A stretch of DNA of 31,968 nucleotides from a virus (IMGVR_UViG_3300021440_000088:1-31968), one strand, 5' to 3'. Positions 1-9,072 are shown, numbered from the stretch's first letter. A program made the numbers and translations. Notes: a model not told the origin generated them from the letters alone.

Positions 1-43
1 CCTCCGTTTGCAGAACCGCGAAATCAACAGGGGGAGTCGGTCC

Positions 44-763
44 ATGGTTGACGGCATCGATGTCGCCGGACTGGACCTGGCCGACCTCGCCGCCGACGAC
101 TTCGCCGACATGGCCGACTTCGAAACGCTCGGCGAGCCGCCCGCACGCCGCCGCAAGCAGCGCTTGTCCGAAGCCCGCGCCGTGCGCACGCGCAACCGCA
201 TCAGCGTGCGCCGCGCCAAGAGCGAGGCCCAGCTGCTCGACCTGCTGCCGCCGTTTGTCGAGGACGGCGACACCTGGCACGTCGTCAGCGGCGGCGACGT
301 GGACAGCCTGAGCTTCCTGCAGCACCTGATGGCCTGCGAGCCGTGGCAGTACCTGATGGTGAGCACCTGGTGCATGGCCATGCAGGACGTGGAGCAGATC
401 GCCTCCTGGCTGGCCGCCGGCCGCCTGTGCTGGGTCGACGCCTACACCGGCGAGATCCTGCCGAGCCAGTACCCGACCGTGCACGAAGCGCTGTGCACCG
501 CGGTGCGCCGCCATCAGGGCCGCGTCGCGACCTTCCGCAACCACTCCAAGGTGATGCTGCTGGGCAACCGCGACACCGGCCGCTTCGTCGTGGTCGAGTC
601 CAGCGCCAACCTCAACACCAACCCGCGCACCGAGCAGACGGCGGTGACGGCCGACGCGGGCCTGTTCCACTTCTACGCCGACTTCTTCGACGGCATCCAG
701 TCGTTCAACGCCAACTTCAGCAGCTGGGCGCCCTGGCGTGCGGCTGCCGTGCAGGTGCAGTGA
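44..763 (+). CDS. PLD-like (HxK half-motif) phage protein upstream of terminase
   Basis: A 239-residue protein. The ATG at 44 is chosen because a GGGGGAG ribosome-binding site lies just upstream; the frame itself stays open to the window edge. The N-terminal 60 residues are acidic then Arg-rich. The C-terminal half carries H167-S-K169 followed about 20 residues later by S-S-A-N (187-190), which resembles half of the HxK...GSxN active site of phospholipase D-superfamily enzymes, but the usual Asp is not obvious. The stop overlaps the terminase small subunit start (TGATG), so it belongs to the packaging operon. Such proteins could act on DNA ends or membranes. Function is not established and the PLD assignment is by motif only. 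Confidence 0.6.
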   Translation: MVDGIDVAGLDLADLAADDFADMADFETLGEPPARRRKQRLSEARAVRTRNRISVRRAKSEAQLLDLLPPFVEDGDTWHVVSGGDVDSLSFLQHLMACEPWQYLMVSTWCMAMQDVEQIASWLAAGRLCWVDAYTGEILPSQYPTVHEALCTAVRRHQGRVATFRNHSKVMLLGNRDTGRFVVVESSANLNTNPRTEQTAVTADAGLFHFYADFFDGIQSFNANFSSWAPWRAAAVQVQ

Positions 764-1236
764 TGGGCCGCCCGGCAAAACCCACCGCGCTGAAGCTGGT
801 CAACGGCAACCCCGGCAAGCGGGCGTTGAACGGCAAAGAGCCCGAGCCCGACCTGCTGCAGGACCTGGCGCCGCCGCCGCACCTGGCCGCACCCGTGGCC
901 GCCGTCTGGAACCAGCTCGCACCCCAGCTGCGCAAGGCGCAGATCCTGACCGCCATCGACACGCCAGCCCTGGAAATCGCCTGCGACGCCATCGCCGTCT
1001 TCCGCCTGGCCATGGAGAAGACCGCCGACGGCAAGGTGCTGGTGAAGAACGCCGAGACCGGCAACGTCAGCCTGTCGCCGTGGGAGATGGTCAAGAGCAT
1101 GTCGGCCAAGCGCGCCCTGGCCGTGCTGCGCGAGTTCGGCGCCACGCCCGCGGCCCGCAGCAAGGTGATGGTCGACCCGCAGGGCGACATGTTCGGCGGC
1201 GCCCAGGCCAACGGGCCGGATCGGTTCTTCCGGTGA
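763..1236 (+). CDS. terS: Terminase small subunit (P27 family)
   Basis: A 157-residue protein beginning MGRPAKPTALK, the typical N-terminus of P27-family small terminase subunits, followed by the PTALKLVNGNPGKR block and an alpha-helical body. It binds phage DNA at the packaging site and recruits the large subunit. Its ATG overlaps the previous stop by one base (TGATG), and its own stop overlaps the large-subunit GTG (GTGA), so translation is coupled on both sides. Position and size are exactly as expected for an HK97-like packaging module. Confidence 0.92.
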   Translation: MGRPAKPTALKLVNGNPGKRALNGKEPEPDLLQDLAPPPHLAAPVAAVWNQLAPQLRKAQILTAIDTPALEIACDAIAVFRLAMEKTADGKVLVKNAETGNVSLSPWEMVKSMSAKRALAVLREFGATPAARSKVMVDPQGDMFGGAQANGPDRFFR

Positions 1237-3002
1237 CGAACGTCGACGCACCCGTCAAGCGCGCCCGCAAGCGTGCCAACGACAAGCCGCCCACGGTCGA
1301 CCGCGCCACGCAGTACGCGCACCGCGTGCTGCTGGGCGAGATCATCGCCGGCCCGCACGTGCGCGACGCCGCCGCGCGCCACTTGCGCGATCTGACCGAA
1401 GCACCAGCGCGCAATCTGCGCTGGAACATCGAGGCCGCGACGTGGGCCATCGCCTTCTTCGAAGAGACGCTGTGCCTGAACGGCGGTGCCTACGAAGGCC
1501 AGCCATTCCTGCTCGACGACTGGCAAGCCTTCATCGTCGGCAGCATCTACGGCTGGCAGCGCTTCGACGCGCAGCTGAACGGCTGGGTACGGCGCTTCCG
1601 CGTGGCCTACGTCGAGACCGCCAAGGGCAGCGGCAAGAGCCCGCTGGCCGCCGGCGTCGGCATGTACGGGCTGACCGCCGACGGCGAAGCCCGCGCCGAG
1701 ATCTACGCCGCCGCCACCAAGCGTGACCAGGCCATGATCCTGTTCCGCGATGCTGTGGCCATGCGCCAGCACAGTCCGGCGCTGCAGCAGCGGCTGATGA
1801 CCAGCGGCACCGGTGAAAACGTCTGGAACCTCGCCTACACCGCCACCGGCAGCTTCTTCCGCCCGATCAGCGCCGACGACGGCGCCAGCGGCCCGCGGCC
1901 GCACGTGGCCTTGCTCGACGAAGTGCACGAGCACAAGACCGCCCAGGTGGTCGAGATGCTGCGCGCCGGCACCAAGAGCCGCCGCCAGGCGCTGATCTTC
2001 ATGATCACCAACAGCGGCGCCGGCAAGACCACACCCTGCGGCATCTACCACGACTACGGCTGCGAAGTGGCCGCTGGCAAGCGCGTCGACGATGCCTTCT
2101 TTGCGTTCGTGTGCGGCATCGACGAAGGCGACGACCCGCTGCTCGATGAAAGCTGCTGGCCGAAAGCCAACCCCAGCCTGCAGCACCGCAACCTGCCGGG
2201 CCTGCAGTACCTGCGCGAACAGGTGACCGAGGCGCGCGGCATGCCGGCCAAGGAGGCGCTGGTCCGGCGCCTAAACTTCTGCCAGTGGACGGCCGCCCTG
2301 AACCCCTGGCTCAGTGGTCACGTCTGGGATCCGTGCCAGCAGGACTTCATGCTGGAGCAGCTGCGCGGCCGCCGCGCCTACGCCGGCCTGGACCTGTCCA
2401 GCACCACCGACCTGACCGCCCTGGTGCTGCTTGTTGAGCCCGACAACAGCGGCGACCCGTGGCTGATCCTGCCCTGGTGCTGGCTGCCGACCGAGGGCCT
2501 GGAAGACCGAATCAAGCGCGACCGCGTCGACTACCGCGCCTGGGCCGACGCCGGCCACCTGGAGCTGACGCCCGGCCGCGCCATCAGCAAGCGCCACGTG
2601 CTGCAACGCCTCGTTCAGATCGCCGGCCAGTTCGAGATCGTGTCCGTGGCCTACGACCGCTGGCGCATGGCCGACCTAGTGCAGATGGCCAGCGACGAAG
2701 GGCTGACGCTGCCGCCGCTGGTCGAGTTCGGCCAGGGCTACAAGGACATGAGCCCGGCCATCGAAGCCTTCGAGACCGCCATCCTGAACCGCACCGTGGC
2801 GCACAACGCCCACCCGGTGCTGACCTGGTGCGCGGCCAACGCGGTCACCACCAGCGACCCCGCGGGCAATCGCAAACTCGACAAGGTCAAGGCTACCGGC
2901 CGCATCGACCTGATCGTGGCCGCCGTCATGGCCTACGGCTGCGTCGTGCGCGCCGACGAGATGCCGGTGCTTGACTCGACTTGGGAACCGCTGATCGTAT
3001 GA
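1233..3002 (+). CDS. terL: Terminase large subunit
   Basis: A 589-residue DNA-packaging motor. The GTG at 1233 overlaps the small-subunit stop (GTGA); the open frame upstream is a shadow of terS. The ATPase domain shows Walker A ETAKGSGKS (about 128-136) and Walker B ALLDE (about 226-230). A C-terminal nuclease domain begins near AGLDLSSTTDLTAL, whose first Asp is a likely metal ligand. Length and motifs fit the Terminase_1 (HK97/P27 type) family. It pumps DNA through the portal and cuts concatemers. The stop overlaps the next small gene (ATGA). Confidence 0.95.
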   Translation: MTNVDAPVKRARKRANDKPPTVDRATQYAHRVLLGEIIAGPHVRDAAARHLRDLTEAPARNLRWNIEAATWAIAFFEETLCLNGGAYEGQPFLLDDWQAFIVGSIYGWQRFDAQLNGWVRRFRVAYVETAKGSGKSPLAAGVGMYGLTADGEARAEIYAAATKRDQAMILFRDAVAMRQHSPALQQRLMTSGTGENVWNLAYTATGSFFRPISADDGASGPRPHVALLDEVHEHKTAQVVEMLRAGTKSRRQALIFMITNSGAGKTTPCGIYHDYGCEVAAGKRVDDAFFAFVCGIDEGDDPLLDESCWPKANPSLQHRNLPGLQYLREQVTEARGMPAKEALVRRLNFCQWTAALNPWLSGHVWDPCQQDFMLEQLRGRRAYAGLDLSSTTDLTALVLLVEPDNSGDPWLILPWCWLPTEGLEDRIKRDRVDYRAWADAGHLELTPGRAISKRHVLQRLVQIAGQFEIVSVAYDRWRMADLVQMASDEGLTLPPLVEFGQGYKDMSPAIEAFETAILNRTVAHNAHPVLTWCAANAVTTSDPAGNRKLDKVKATGRIDLIVAAVMAYGCVVRADEMPVLDSTWEPLIV

Positions 3003-3157
3003 ACCGCAAGACCTACGACATCGCGATGGCCACGGGCCTGCTGAGCCTGACCGCCGGCATCGCCGCACTGGCCGGCCCGGCCTGGGCCGCCGTCGGCTTC
3101 GGCTGCGGGCTGATCACATTGACCATCGCCGGCACGCTGCTCGGCGGCAAGGGCTGA
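2999..3157 (+). CDS. Small membrane protein between terminase and portal
   Basis: A 52-residue frame starting MNRKTYDIAMA, overlapping the terL stop by ATGA and ending 3 bases before the portal ATG. Codon third positions are GC-rich like the neighbours. Two hydrophobic stretches (about residues 10-33 and 34-50) separated by a Gly/Pro turn suggest a hairpin membrane protein. Small membrane proteins at this position are common in HK97-like phages. No function can be assigned. Confidence 0.75.
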   Translation: MNRKTYDIAMATGLLSLTAGIAALAGPAWAAVGFGCGLITLTIAGTLLGGKG

Positions 3158-3160
3158 CGC

Positions 3161-4636
3161 ATGTTCCTGTCGCTGTTCCGCGCTGGCGCTGACCGATCGC
3201 CCTGGGGCGACTTCTGGTTCGAGCCCGTCAGCCGCTCGACCGGCTCCGGCATGCGCGTCAGTCCCGACACCGCGCTCTCGCTGACCGCCGTCTACGCCTG
3301 CGTGCGCGTGCGTGCCGAAAGCTTCGCGCTGCTGCCGTTCCGCATGTACCGCCGCGGCATCGACGGCCAGCGCAAGGCCGTCACCGACCACTGGCTGTAC
3401 CGCCTGATGGCCAAGCGGCCCAACCGCTGGCAGACGCCCTTCGAGTTCCGCGAGATGCTGCAGGGCCACCTGGACCTGCGCGGCAATGCCTTCTGCCAGA
3501 TCATCGACGACGGCGCCGGCGGTATCGCCGAGCTTCTGCCGATGCACCCTGACCGCATCACCGTCGAGATGGTCGACGGCCAGGACTACCGCTACCGCTA
3601 CACCCGGGCCGACGGCAGCCGCCAGGTGTTCCGCCGCGACCAGGTGTGGCACCTGCGCGGCCTGAGCGGCGACGGAGTCGTCGGCTTCAACCCGATCGAG
3701 CTTGCCCGCGAGTCCATCGGCGAAGCGCTGCAGTACCAGGCTTACAGCAGCCGCTTCTTCGCCAACAACGCCACCCCGCCAATCTGGATCAAGTACCCCG
3801 GCAAGATGGCCGACAAAGCGACCCGCGAAAGCGTGCGCGAGACCCTGCAGGCCGGCCAGACCGGCATGAACCGCGGCAAGCTCATGGTGCTGGACCAGGG
3901 TATGGAGCTGCAGGCCGTGTCGGTGAACCTGAAAGACCTGCAGTTCCTCGAAGCGCGCCAGATGAAGGTGCCCGAGATCGCGCGCCTCTTCCGCGTACCG
4001 CCGCACAAGATCGGCGACCTGAGCAAGGCGACATTCAGCAACATCGAGCAGCAAAGCATCGAGTTCTGGCAGGACGCCATGCAGCCGACGGCCGAGCGCT
4101 GGGAAGCCAGCATCGAATGCCAGCTGCTGGGTGACGACAGCATCGATGTCGAGTTCGACATGCGTGCCCAGATGCGCGGCGACAGCGCGGCCCGCGCGCA
4201 GTACCTGCACAACCTGGTGCTGGACGGCATCCTGACCCGCAACGAGGCCCGCGAGATCGAAGGCTTCGACCGCATCGAAGGCCTGGACGAGCCGCTGGTG
4301 CCGACCAACGAGCGCGAGCTAAGCGACCCGGACCCGAACGGTGAGGCCGGTGCCGGTGAGACGCTGCCCGACGCCACGCCGCCGGCAAATGACGAAGACG
4401 CAGCTGCCCAGCAGAACCGCTTGCGCGCCGTCCTGATCGGCAACGCCGATCGCATGGCGCGCCGCATCGCCGCGGGCGACTGGCCAGCCGACCAGGTGTT
4501 GTCCGACGCGCTGGCCCTGCCGCTGGCGGACGCCGGCCGCCTGCAGGCGCTGGCGCAGGCCCAGGGCTGGGCCGGCGCCGAGCGGCACATCGTGGCTACG
4601 CACCTGCTGGGCATCGCACTGAAAGGCACCGCATGA
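3161..4636 (+). CDS. Portal protein (HK97 family)
   Basis: A 491-residue protein with the HK97-family portal features: VSPDTALSLTAVYACVRVRAES near the start, the WHLRGLSGDGVVGFNPIE segment in the middle, and ARLFRVPPHKIGDL around residue 285. The dodecameric portal forms the DNA channel at one capsid vertex and is the docking site for terminase and head-tail connector. The C-terminal about 100 residues are acidic and low in complexity. An AAGGG ribosome-binding site precedes the ATG. The stop overlaps the protease gene start (ATGA). Confidence 0.95.
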   Translation: MFLSLFRAGADRSPWGDFWFEPVSRSTGSGMRVSPDTALSLTAVYACVRVRAESFALLPFRMYRRGIDGQRKAVTDHWLYRLMAKRPNRWQTPFEFREMLQGHLDLRGNAFCQIIDDGAGGIAELLPMHPDRITVEMVDGQDYRYRYTRADGSRQVFRRDQVWHLRGLSGDGVVGFNPIELARESIGEALQYQAYSSRFFANNATPPIWIKYPGKMADKATRESVRETLQAGQTGMNRGKLMVLDQGMELQAVSVNLKDLQFLEARQMKVPEIARLFRVPPHKIGDLSKATFSNIEQQSIEFWQDAMQPTAERWEASIECQLLGDDSIDVEFDMRAQMRGDSAARAQYLHNLVLDGILTRNEAREIEGFDRIEGLDEPLVPTNERELSDPDPNGEAGAGETLPDATPPANDEDAAAQQNRLRAVLIGNADRMARRIAAGDWPADQVLSDALALPLADAGRLQALAQAQGWAGAERHIVATHLLGIALKGTA

Positions 4637-5556
4637 CCACCCACCACTTCCTGGCCGAATGCCTGACCACACCCTGGGCGCTGCAGCGCGAGCGCCTGTC
4701 GGCCTACGCCGCCATCCTGGCCCGCCGCTACGCCGGCCAGGTCAAGGCCGGCGAAGACGCCACCACGCACCCGGAGAACCGCGGCGCCGATGTCCAGGCC
4801 GCCACCCAACGCACCGGCAACGCCCGCACCGGCAGCATCGCCGTTGTACCGGTGCTGGGCCCGATCACGCAGCGCGCGTCGATGATGAGCCTGTGCGACG
4901 GCGGCACCAGCACCCAGGCCATCAGCAAGGCGCTGCGCGAAGCCAACGCCGATGAATCCATCGGCGCCATCCTGCTCGACATCGACAGCCCAGGTGGCAG
5001 CGTCTACGGCGTGGCCGAGCTGGCCGCCGAGATCCGCGCCAGCGCCAAGCCGGTGACGGCCATCGCCAACAGCCTGGCCGCCAGCGCGGCCTACTGGATC
5101 GGCACGGCCGCCGCCGAGTTCTACGTCACCCCGGGCGGTGAGGTCGGCAGCATCGGCGTCTGGATGGCGCACGAGGACTGGAGCAAGGCGCTGGCAGAGC
5201 AGGGCGTCGGCGTCACGCTGATCAGCGCCGGCAAATTCAAGGTCGAGGGCAACCCCTACGGCCCGCTGGACGCCGACGCGCAGGCCTTCATGCAGTCCCG
5301 CGTCGACGACTACTACGGTGCCTTCACGCGCGACGTGGCCAAGGGCCGCAGGGTCAGCGTCGACGCCGTGCGCGGCGGCATGGGCCAGGGCCGGGTGCTC
5401 GGCGCCACCCAGGCCGTCGACGAGAAGATGGTCGACGGCGTGATGACCTTCGACGCTGTGATCAGCCAGATGCAGCGCGCCATGCGCGCCCGCAGCCAGC
5501 CCGCCAGCCGCGCCGCGCAGCGGCAGGCCACCCTGCAACTGCTCGAACTGGAGTAG
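4633..5556 (+). CDS. S49/SppA-like capsid maturation protease
   Basis: A 307-residue protein of the peptidase S49 (SppA/ClpP-fold) type used as prohead protease. Visible motifs are DIDSPGGSV (about 116-124), the nucleophile segment NSLAASAAYW with Ser151, and the general-base region SAGKFK with Lys203, i.e. the Ser/Lys dyad of SppA-type enzymes. It overlaps the portal by ATGA and precedes the major capsid gene, the usual order of portal, protease and capsid. It probably cleaves the scaffolding (delta) N-terminus of the capsid protein. The C-terminal about 50 residues are Arg/Ala/Gln-rich. Confidence 0.93.
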   Translation: MTTHHFLAECLTTPWALQRERLSAYAAILARRYAGQVKAGEDATTHPENRGADVQAATQRTGNARTGSIAVVPVLGPITQRASMMSLCDGGTSTQAISKALREANADESIGAILLDIDSPGGSVYGVAELAAEIRASAKPVTAIANSLAASAAYWIGTAAAEFYVTPGGEVGSIGVWMAHEDWSKALAEQGVGVTLISAGKFKVEGNPYGPLDADAQAFMQSRVDDYYGAFTRDVAKGRRVSVDAVRGGMGQGRVLGATQAVDEKMVDGVMTFDAVISQMQRAMRARSQPASRAAQRQATLQLLELE

Positions 5557-5645
5557 CACCACCATCCCCGGGCCCAGCACAGCCCAGCCGCCGCCGGTCC
5601 GTCGACCGACAGCGGCCGGCCCGACGGCCGATGTGCACCGCAACC

Positions 5646-5668
5646 AGCCCGCTCCGGCGGGCTTTTTC
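5646..5668 (+). terminator. Rho-independent terminator between protease and capsid genes
   Basis: AGCCCGC (5646-5652) pairs perfectly with GCGGGCT across a TCCG loop and is followed by five T residues. It lies in the 138-base gap between the protease and capsid genes. The gap otherwise holds no gene. It probably attenuates read-through, so the capsid gene may have its own promoter, although none was recognised. Confidence 0.75.
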
Positions 5669-5694
5669 ACGTCCAACCCCTGGAGATTTCAACC

Positions 5695-7155
5695 ATGAAG
5701 ACCCGTTCCCTGTTTGCCCTGGCGGCTGTCGCTGCCCTGGCGCTCTGCGGTGCCGCGTTCGCTGCGGCGCCCGATGTGACCACCGGCCACCTGATGCTGG
5801 CTCTGTTCCAGCACGCCGATGTCGGCCAGCTGCTGCTGGCCGTCGCCCCGGTGGCCCTGCCGGCGACTGCCATTCGTGCGCTGAAGGCGCGCAAGGCCGA
5901 AGCGCTGAAGGCTGCCACCGAGCTGGCCGCCATCACCGACCGCGACCTGACCGACGACGAACGCAAGGCGCTCGACGGCCACATGGCCAGCATCAAGAGC
6001 CTGAACGCGCAGATCGAGACCGCCGAAGCGCTGGCCAACGAAGCCGCGGGCCTGGGCGATGTGGAGATCGCCGCGGCCGCCACCATCACGGTGACCGAGA
6101 ACCTGGCCAACGACCCGCAGCGCGGCTTCAAGTCGTTCGGCGAGTTCGCCCAGCAGGTCGCCGCCTCGGCGCGCGAAGGCCGCGCCGTTGACCGCCGCCT
6201 CACCATCGGCGCCGCAGCGCCTGGCACGGCCGGCAACGAGGGCGTCGGTGCCGACGGTGGCTTCGCCGTGCCGCCGCAGTACAGCTCCGACATCTTCAAG
6301 CTGTCGCTGGGCGAGGGCTCGCTGATCCCGCTGACCGACAACACGGAGGTGACGGGCAACAGCATGGTCTTCCCGAAGACCGAACAGACCCCGTGGGGCA
6401 CCAACGGCGTGCGCGCCTACTGGCAGAGCGAAGCCGCCGCGGCCAACGCGACCAAGCCGGCCTTGGGCACCCAGACGCTGCGTCTGCACAAGCTGATGGC
6501 CCTGGTGCCGCTGACCGACGAACTGGTGGCCGACACCAACGCGCTCGACAGCCTGATCCCGGCCCTGGTGGGCGACAGCATCCGCTGGAAGACCAACGAA
6601 GCGATCCTCTTCGGCAACGGCAACGGCCAACCGCTGGGCATCTTCAACTCGCCCGCGGCGATCTCGCAGGCGAAGGAAACGGGCCAGGCCACGCTGACGC
6701 TGGACCGGATGAACATCGCCAAGATGACTGCGCGCATGCCGTTCACCGACACGCTGTCGAAGCAGATCTGGATCATGAACAACGACGCCATGCCGTACCT
6801 GTGGACGCTGAACAGCAACAACCAGATCCTGTACCTGCCGTACGGCGGCGCCAACGGTGCGTTCCAGAACGCGCCGAACGGCACGCTGCTGGGCCGCAAC
6901 GTGCTGACCTCGCAGCACGCGCCGACGTTCACCAGCGCAAACGACGTGATGCTGGCCGACATGAGTTACTACCGGACCATCACCAAGGCCGGCGGCATGC
7001 AGACCGCGACCTCACTGCACCTGTACTTCGATGCCGACGCACTGGCCTTCCGGGTCACGTTCCGCATCGACGGCTCGCCGAAGATCGCCGCGCCGATCAG
7101 CCCCGCCAAGGGCAGCACCCAGCTGTCGCCGTTCGTCGGCCTGCAGGCGCGCTGA
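5695..7155 (+). CDS. Major capsid protein (HK97 fold) with signal-peptide-like N-terminus
   Basis: A 486-residue HK97-family capsid protein. The ATG at 5695 has GGAG 8 bases upstream. Residues 1-24 look like a secretion signal (MKTRS, a run of Leu/Ala, then AFA-A). A helical Ala/Glu/Lys-rich segment (about 60-125) follows and resembles a scaffolding delta domain. The shell domain begins around NLANDPQRGFKSFGEF, with GGFAVPPQYSSDIF and MALVPLTDELVAD typical of the family. The N-terminal region is probably removed by the adjacent S49 protease (family knowledge). The signal-like start is odd for a cytoplasmic shell protein. Confidence 0.93.
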   Translation: MKTRSLFALAAVAALALCGAAFAAAPDVTTGHLMLALFQHADVGQLLLAVAPVALPATAIRALKARKAEALKAATELAAITDRDLTDDERKALDGHMASIKSLNAQIETAEALANEAAGLGDVEIAAAATITVTENLANDPQRGFKSFGEFAQQVAASAREGRAVDRRLTIGAAAPGTAGNEGVGADGGFAVPPQYSSDIFKLSLGEGSLIPLTDNTEVTGNSMVFPKTEQTPWGTNGVRAYWQSEAAAANATKPALGTQTLRLHKLMALVPLTDELVADTNALDSLIPALVGDSIRWKTNEAILFGNGNGQPLGIFNSPAAISQAKETGQATLTLDRMNIAKMTARMPFTDTLSKQIWIMNNDAMPYLWTLNSNNQILYLPYGGANGAFQNAPNGTLLGRNVLTSQHAPTFTSANDVMLADMSYYRTITKAGGMQTATSLHLYFDADALAFRVTFRIDGSPKIAAPISPAKGSTQLSPFVGLQAR

Positions 7156-7217
7156 TCTCGCGCTGACCGCGCCCGCTCGCCGGGCGCATTCGCTTCAACA
7201 CACCATCGGAGAACCGC

Positions 7218-7658
7218 ATGTTCACCAATCAGAAGCCTTCCGAGGCGCTCGGCCTGCTGGCCACCATCGACCCGGTGTCGCAAGGCGCCGGCACCGTCAC
7301 CACCGGCTGGGTCGACCAGTCGATGTACTTCGCCGTCATGGCCGTCATCCAGACCGGCGTGCTGGGCGCATCGGCCACGGTCGACGCCAAGATCCAGCAG
7401 GCGACCGACAACAGCGGCACCGGCGTCAAGGACGTGACCGGCAAGGCGATCACCCAGATCGTGAAAGCCAGCGGCGACAACAAGCAGGCGATCATCAACA
7501 TGAAGGAGGCCGACCTCGATACCGAAGGCGGCTTCCGCTACGTGCGTCTGTCGATCACGGTCGGCACCGCCGCGTCGCTCGTCGCCGCGCAGCTGTACGG
7601 CGCGATCCCGCGCTTCATGCCGGCCAGCAACCAGGCCGGCACCGTCCAGGTGATTTGA
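7218..7658 (+). CDS. Capsid-associated protein, function unknown
   Basis: A 146-residue protein starting MFTNQKPSEALGLLATIDPVSQ, with a GGAG ribosome-binding site shortly upstream of the ATG. It directly follows the major capsid gene, where head decoration or cement proteins are often encoded. Sequence shows alternating beta-type stretches (FAVMAVIQTGVLGASATVDAK, GFRYVRLSITVGTA) and no catalytic motif. A decoration or minor capsid role is inferred from position only. Confidence 0.75.
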   Translation: MFTNQKPSEALGLLATIDPVSQGAGTVTTGWVDQSMYFAVMAVIQTGVLGASATVDAKIQQATDNSGTGVKDVTGKAITQIVKASGDNKQAIINMKEADLDTEGGFRYVRLSITVGTAASLVAAQLYGAIPRFMPASNQAGTVQVI

Positions 7659-7675
7659 TCGCCCTGAGCGACAAC

Positions 7676-7701
7676 GGCGCCGCGGCATCCGCTGCGGCGC
7701 C
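7676..7701 (+). terminator. Perfect hairpin without T-tract after the capsid-associated gene
   Basis: GGCGCCGC (7676-7683) and GCGGCGCC (7694-7701) form an 8-bp perfect stem with a 10-base loop in the short gap before the connector gene. There is no following T run, so it would be a weak attenuator or mRNA-stabilising structure rather than a full terminator. Confidence 0.4.
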
Positions 7702-7726
7702 CATCTCATCCGTGAGCTGACCCACC

Positions 7727-8359
7727 ATGCCGCTGCAGCAACTCGTCGCGCCCTCCGTCGAGCCGGTGACGCTGGCCGAAGCCAAGAACCACCTGCGCGT
7801 CGACGCCGACCTGACGGCCGACGATGCCCTGATCACAATGCTGATCGCGGCCGCCCGAGCCTACGCCGAGACCTACACCGGCCGCAGCTTCATCACGCAG
7901 CAGTGGCGCCTGGTGCTCGACAGCTTCCCCGGGCCGTCGCTGCTCGGCGTGCCGTTCGGCGTGCCGTACACGCTGCCAGGGCATGCCATCCTGCTGGAGC
8001 GCGCGCCGGTGGCCAGCGTCGACGGCATCACCTACCTGGCGATGGAGGGCAGCACACAGACGCTAGCGCCGTCGCAGTACGTGGCCGACCTGACCGGTCC
8101 GATCCCTCGCATCACGCCGATCTTCGGCGCCATCTGGCCGATCCCGCTGCCGCAGATCGGCGCCGTGCGCGTCGACTTCACAGCCGGCTTCGGCGCAACG
8201 CCAGCTGACGTGCCCGAAGGCATCTGCCAGTGGATCCTGATGCGCGTGTCGACGCTCTACGGCAACCGCGAAGAGGTCGCCATCCTCGGCCGCGGCAAGG
8301 TCGACCCGCTGCCCTATGTCGACAGCCTGCTCGATCCGTACCGCATCGTGATGGTCTGA
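7727..8359 (+). CDS. Head-tail connector protein (gp6-like)
   Basis: A 210-residue protein opening with VEPVTLAEAKNHLRVDADLTADDALITMLI, the characteristic N-terminal helical block of HK97 gp6-type connector proteins. It then continues AARAYAETYTGRSFITQQW and a C-terminal beta-rich half ending in a helix (GICQWILMRVSTLYGNREEV). The oligomeric ring sits below the portal and bridges to the head-closure protein. It lies three bases upstream of the closure gene. Confidence 0.88.
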   Translation: MPLQQLVAPSVEPVTLAEAKNHLRVDADLTADDALITMLIAAARAYAETYTGRSFITQQWRLVLDSFPGPSLLGVPFGVPYTLPGHAILLERAPVASVDGITYLAMEGSTQTLAPSQYVADLTGPIPRITPIFGAIWPIPLPQIGAVRVDFTAGFGATPADVPEGICQWILMRVSTLYGNREEVAILGRGKVDPLPYVDSLLDPYRIVMV

Positions 8360-8362
8360 GCG

Positions 8363-8701
8363 ATGGCACACGCCCTGCGCAGCGGCGAGCTGAACCGCCG
8401 CATCACCATCCAGCAACGCGACAGCGAGCAGAACACGTTCGGCCAGCAGCTGCTGACCTGGAGCGATGTTCTGATCTGCTGGGCCGGCATCGAGCAGATG
8501 CAGGGCCGCGAACTGGAGATGGCGCAGGCCATCAATGCCGAAACCACACACCGCGTGACGATCCGCTACCGCGCGGGCATCACACCCGCCATGCGCGTGC
8601 TGTACCAGGGCCGCGTGCTGAACGTGCTGTCCGTGCTCGACATCGACACCGCCCACGTCGCGCTGCACCTCATGTGCAGCGGGGGCCTAAACCAGGGCTG
8701 A
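8363..8701 (+). CDS. Head closure / head-tail adaptor protein
   Basis: A 112-residue protein with the ELNRRITIQQ start and an all-beta pattern (RVTIRYRAGITPAMRVLYQGRVLNVLSV) typical of the SPP1 gp16 / phage head-tail joining family. It plugs the connector after DNA packaging and provides the tail docking surface. Order (connector then closure protein) is canonical. The two genes are separated by three bases. Confidence 0.88.
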   Translation: MAHALRSGELNRRITIQQRDSEQNTFGQQLLTWSDVLICWAGIEQMQGRELEMAQAINAETTHRVTIRYRAGITPAMRVLYQGRVLNVLSVLDIDTAHVALHLMCSGGLNQG

Positions 8702-8703
8702 CC

Positions 8704-9072
8704 ATGACGCTTTCCGCCACTGCACTGGCCGCAATCTCCGCGGCCGCCGCCACTGCTTCCGCCGTCGGGCTGTCGGGTGGAACTCTCGAGCTGCTCGACG
8801 CTGGCGGATCTGTCCTCGCTTCAGCCAGCCTCGGCGTGCCGACCGCCGCGGGCGCAGTCGTGACCATGAGCGGCTACCCGCGCACGGTCATCGCCACCGG
8901 CGGCACCATCGCCAGCGCCCGCTACCGCACCAGCGCAGCCGCGGACTGGAAGACGGGCATGTCCGTCGGCCTTCCGGGCAGCGGCGCGCAGGTGATTGTT
9001 TCCTCGCTGACCGTGACCGGCGGCCAGCCCGTGACGATCGCCAGCGCCACCCTGACGCACGCTGCGTCCTGA
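8704..9072 (+). CDS. Hypothetical beta-rich structural protein
   Basis: A 122-residue protein starting at the ATG two bases after the closure gene stop. The N-terminus is Ala-rich. The remainder alternates short beta-like segments (GTLELLDAGGSVLAS, RTVIATGGTIASARY). No known motif. It opens the Fn3/Ig cassette and ends one base before the hydrolase gene. A virion structural role is inferred only from position. Confidence 0.65.
   Translation: MTLSATALAAISAAAATASAVGLSGGTLELLDAGGSVLASASLGVPTAAGAVVTMSGYPRTVIATGGTIASARYRTSAAADWKTGMSVGLPGSGAQVIVSSLTVTGGQPVTIASATLTHAAS

Noticed and set aside
717-2186. Minus-strand open frame opposite the terminase genes
   Set aside because: Terminase motifs are on the plus strand; the minus product is His/Gly/Ala-rich and shows no conserved pattern.
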